Below, piece after piece: positions 21,265 to 22,348 of a stretch of DNA of 22,348 bases. This DNA comes from DAOMNN01 sp964404505 (GTDB lineage: Bacteria > Pseudomonadota > Gammaproteobacteria > Burkholderiales > Rhodocyclaceae), in NCBI GenBank assembly GCA_964404505.1, contig CAYOKH010000026.1, positions 1-22,348 on the forward strand, written 5' to 3'. Every line of letters starts with the position of its first letter. Within the stretch, counting starts at the first letter, position 1. The notes beneath the pieces were generated by a model. It worked only from the letters and a program-made list of their open reading frames with translations. It did no database searches and was not told the DNA's origin. A program made the translations under genes and the position numbers.

Positions 21265-22348
21265 ATGGCAAAAAGTAGAGCGCTCGTCGTTACGCTGAGC
21301 CTGATCGGCATCGGTTTGCTCGGAGCCTATGCCTGGTACGCGCAACGGGGCCTCGTGAGCGGAAACGCCCCGGCACCGGTCCAGATCGCGCAGGCGCCGA
21401 TGGCGGTGGCCGTGGAGACGACGGAAGTCGTCGTGCAGGCGATGCCCGAAGAAGTTCTGGCGGTGGGAACACTCCGTTCGAACGAGTCCGTCGTGCTGCG
21501 GCCCGAAGTCTCCGGGCGCATCAGTGCGATCCGCTTTCGGGAGGGGCAGCCAGTCGATCGCGGTGTGGTTTTGATCGAATTCGACGCCGCGGTGCAGCGG
21601 GCCGAACTGCAACAGGCACGCGCCAGTCTCGATCTGGCCCAGTCCGACTACCGGCGCACCACCGATCTGTTCGAACGCAACTTCGTCAGCCAGAGTGCGC
21701 GCGAGGAAGCGGCAAGCCGAATGGAGGTCGCACGCGCAGCCGCGCAGCTTGCGCAGGCGCGGCTGGACCAGATGCGGATCCTTGCGCCTTTCGCAGGGAC
21801 GGTCGGCATTCGCAACGTGAGCGTCGGGGATTACGTCAAGGACGGCGAGGCGCTGGTCAATCTGGAGGATATCTCCATGTTGAAGGTGGATTTTCGGCTC
21901 CCCGAAGCGTATCTGCAGCAAATCGCTTCCGGTCAGGCCCTGGAGGTCAGCAGTGACACCCTGGCCGGCGAACGCTTTGCCGCAACCGTCGACGCGATCG
22001 ATCCGCTGGTCGATGCCCAAGGCCGCGCAGTGGTCGTGCGCGCGAAACTCTCGAACGAGGAAGGACGCCTGAGGCCCGGGATGTTTGCGCGCGTGCGGGT
22101 CATCCTCAGCGAACGCCCGGAGGTTGCGGTGATCCCGGAAGAAGCCATCGTGCCGGCCGCCGGCGATTCGCAGTTCGTATTCCGGGTCGTCGACGGCAAG
22201 GCGCAACGCGTTGCGATCAGAACCGGGGCTCGCCGCGACGCGCGCGTCGAGGTGATCGACGGTCTGCAGGTCGGCGACGTCGTGGTCACCGCGGGGCAGT
22301 TGAAACTGCGCGACGGCATGCCGGTCCGCCCAGTCGCACCGGCAACGG
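21265..22348 (+). CDS. RND efflux periplasmic adaptor (membrane fusion protein), C-terminus cut off
   Basis: The first 361 residues of an HlyD/AcrA-type adaptor that links an inner-membrane RND pump to an outer-membrane channel. A hydrophobic N-terminal segment (about 6-24) is a signal or membrane anchor. The beta-barrel/lipoyl half-motif follows (LRPEVSGRISAIRFREGQPV, 78-97), then a helical hairpin (about 108-170) with ELQQARASLDLAQSDYRRT. The second lipoyl half is ILAPFAGTVGIRNVSVGDYV (172-191), and barrel sequences continue to LRPGMFARVRV and AIVPAAGDSQFVFRV. The reading frame is open to the edge. ATG 21265 has GAGG about ten bases upstream. The pump gene presumably lies to the right. It resembles MexA/MdtA-like multidrug adaptors more than metal-efflux ones, but the substrate is unknown. 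Confidence 0.92.
   Translation, partial: MAKSRALVVTLSLIGIGLLGAYAWYAQRGLVSGNAPAPVQIAQAPMAVAVETTEVVVQAMPEEVLAVGTLRSNESVVLRPEVSGRISAIRFREGQPVDRGVVLIEFDAAVQRAELQQARASLDLAQSDYRRTTDLFERNFVSQSAREEAASRMEVARAAAQLAQARLDQMRILAPFAGTVGIRNVSVGDYVKDGEALVNLEDISMLKVDFRLPEAYLQQIASGQALEVSSDTLAGERFAATVDAIDPLVDAQGRAVVVRAKLSNEEGRLRPGMFARVRVILSERPEVAVIPEEAIVPAAGDSQFVFRVVDGKAQRVAIRTGARRDARVEVIDGLQVGDVVVTAGQLKLRDGMPVRPVAPAT

Noticed and set aside
19711..22206. An 831-codon minus-strand frame opposite purM and the efflux adaptor
   Set aside because: It runs across two clear plus-strand genes and into the permease coding region, with no recognisable domain. It is explained by codon bias.
1..22348. Insertion sequences, CRISPR arrays, integrases, toxin-antitoxin or phage defence genes
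   Set aside because: No transposase-like frame, regularly spaced repeats, terminal inverted repeats or target duplications were seen. Gene content and codon use look uniform and chromosomal.

Overview
This window reads as a stretch of high-GC chromosome from a betaproteobacterium, with a gene set and order most like the Rhodocyclales and relatives (Azoarcus/Thauera/Dechloromonas type). The reasons are the ilvB-ilvN-ilvC order, the purM / AI-2E-type permease / hda / HAD / pcnB / folK / deoxynucleoside kinase / panB / panC block, and the sigma factor-DUF3619-DUF3106-RDD cluster. These assignments rest on recalled family features and were not searched. Nearly every base is coding. No non-coding gap exceeds about 170 bases. 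I see no insertion sequence, CRISPR array, phage gene, rRNA or complete tRNA.

Layout. Positions 1-2886 (minus strand) hold the branched-chain amino acid operon ilvB-ilvN-ilvC, with ilvC running off the left edge. A shared regulatory region at about 2887-3010 separates it from a plus-strand, tightly overlapping four-gene cluster (2943-4864): an ECF-like sigma factor, a one-TM DUF3619 protein, an exported DUF3106 protein built of exact 18-residue repeats, and an RDD membrane protein. Positions 4946-11539 (plus) hold a large P2-type cation ATPase, a tandem universal stress protein and aminopeptidase N.

From 11588 to 19973 everything is on the minus strand. In transcription order: an AI-2E/PerM-type permease, hda and a HAD phosphatase (one operon, with ATGA overlap between the first two); pcnB and folK (ATGA overlap); a deoxynucleoside kinase with its own good sigma-70 promoter; panB-panC; a two-CBS-domain protein; and a DUF4202 protein. 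Divergent from the permease, purM (20095-21129, plus) is followed by the periplasmic adaptor of an RND-type efflux system, cut by the right edge.

Most genes are housekeeping: valine/isoleucine/leucine, pantothenate, folate and purine synthesis, RNA polyadenylation, control of DnaA, and peptide turnover. The part with the best claim to be an undescribed system is the sigma/DUF3619/DUF3106/RDD cluster. It has the shape of an envelope-sensing regulon core: a cytoplasmic sigma factor, a candidate membrane anti-sigma factor, a periplasmic helical-repeat protein and an inner-membrane protein. Other points of interest are a cation ATPase lacking two of the usual ion-binding carboxylates, a DUF4202 protein with an HD-domain-like pattern, and several start codons (one possibly CTG) set by Shine-Dalgarno position and family alignment.
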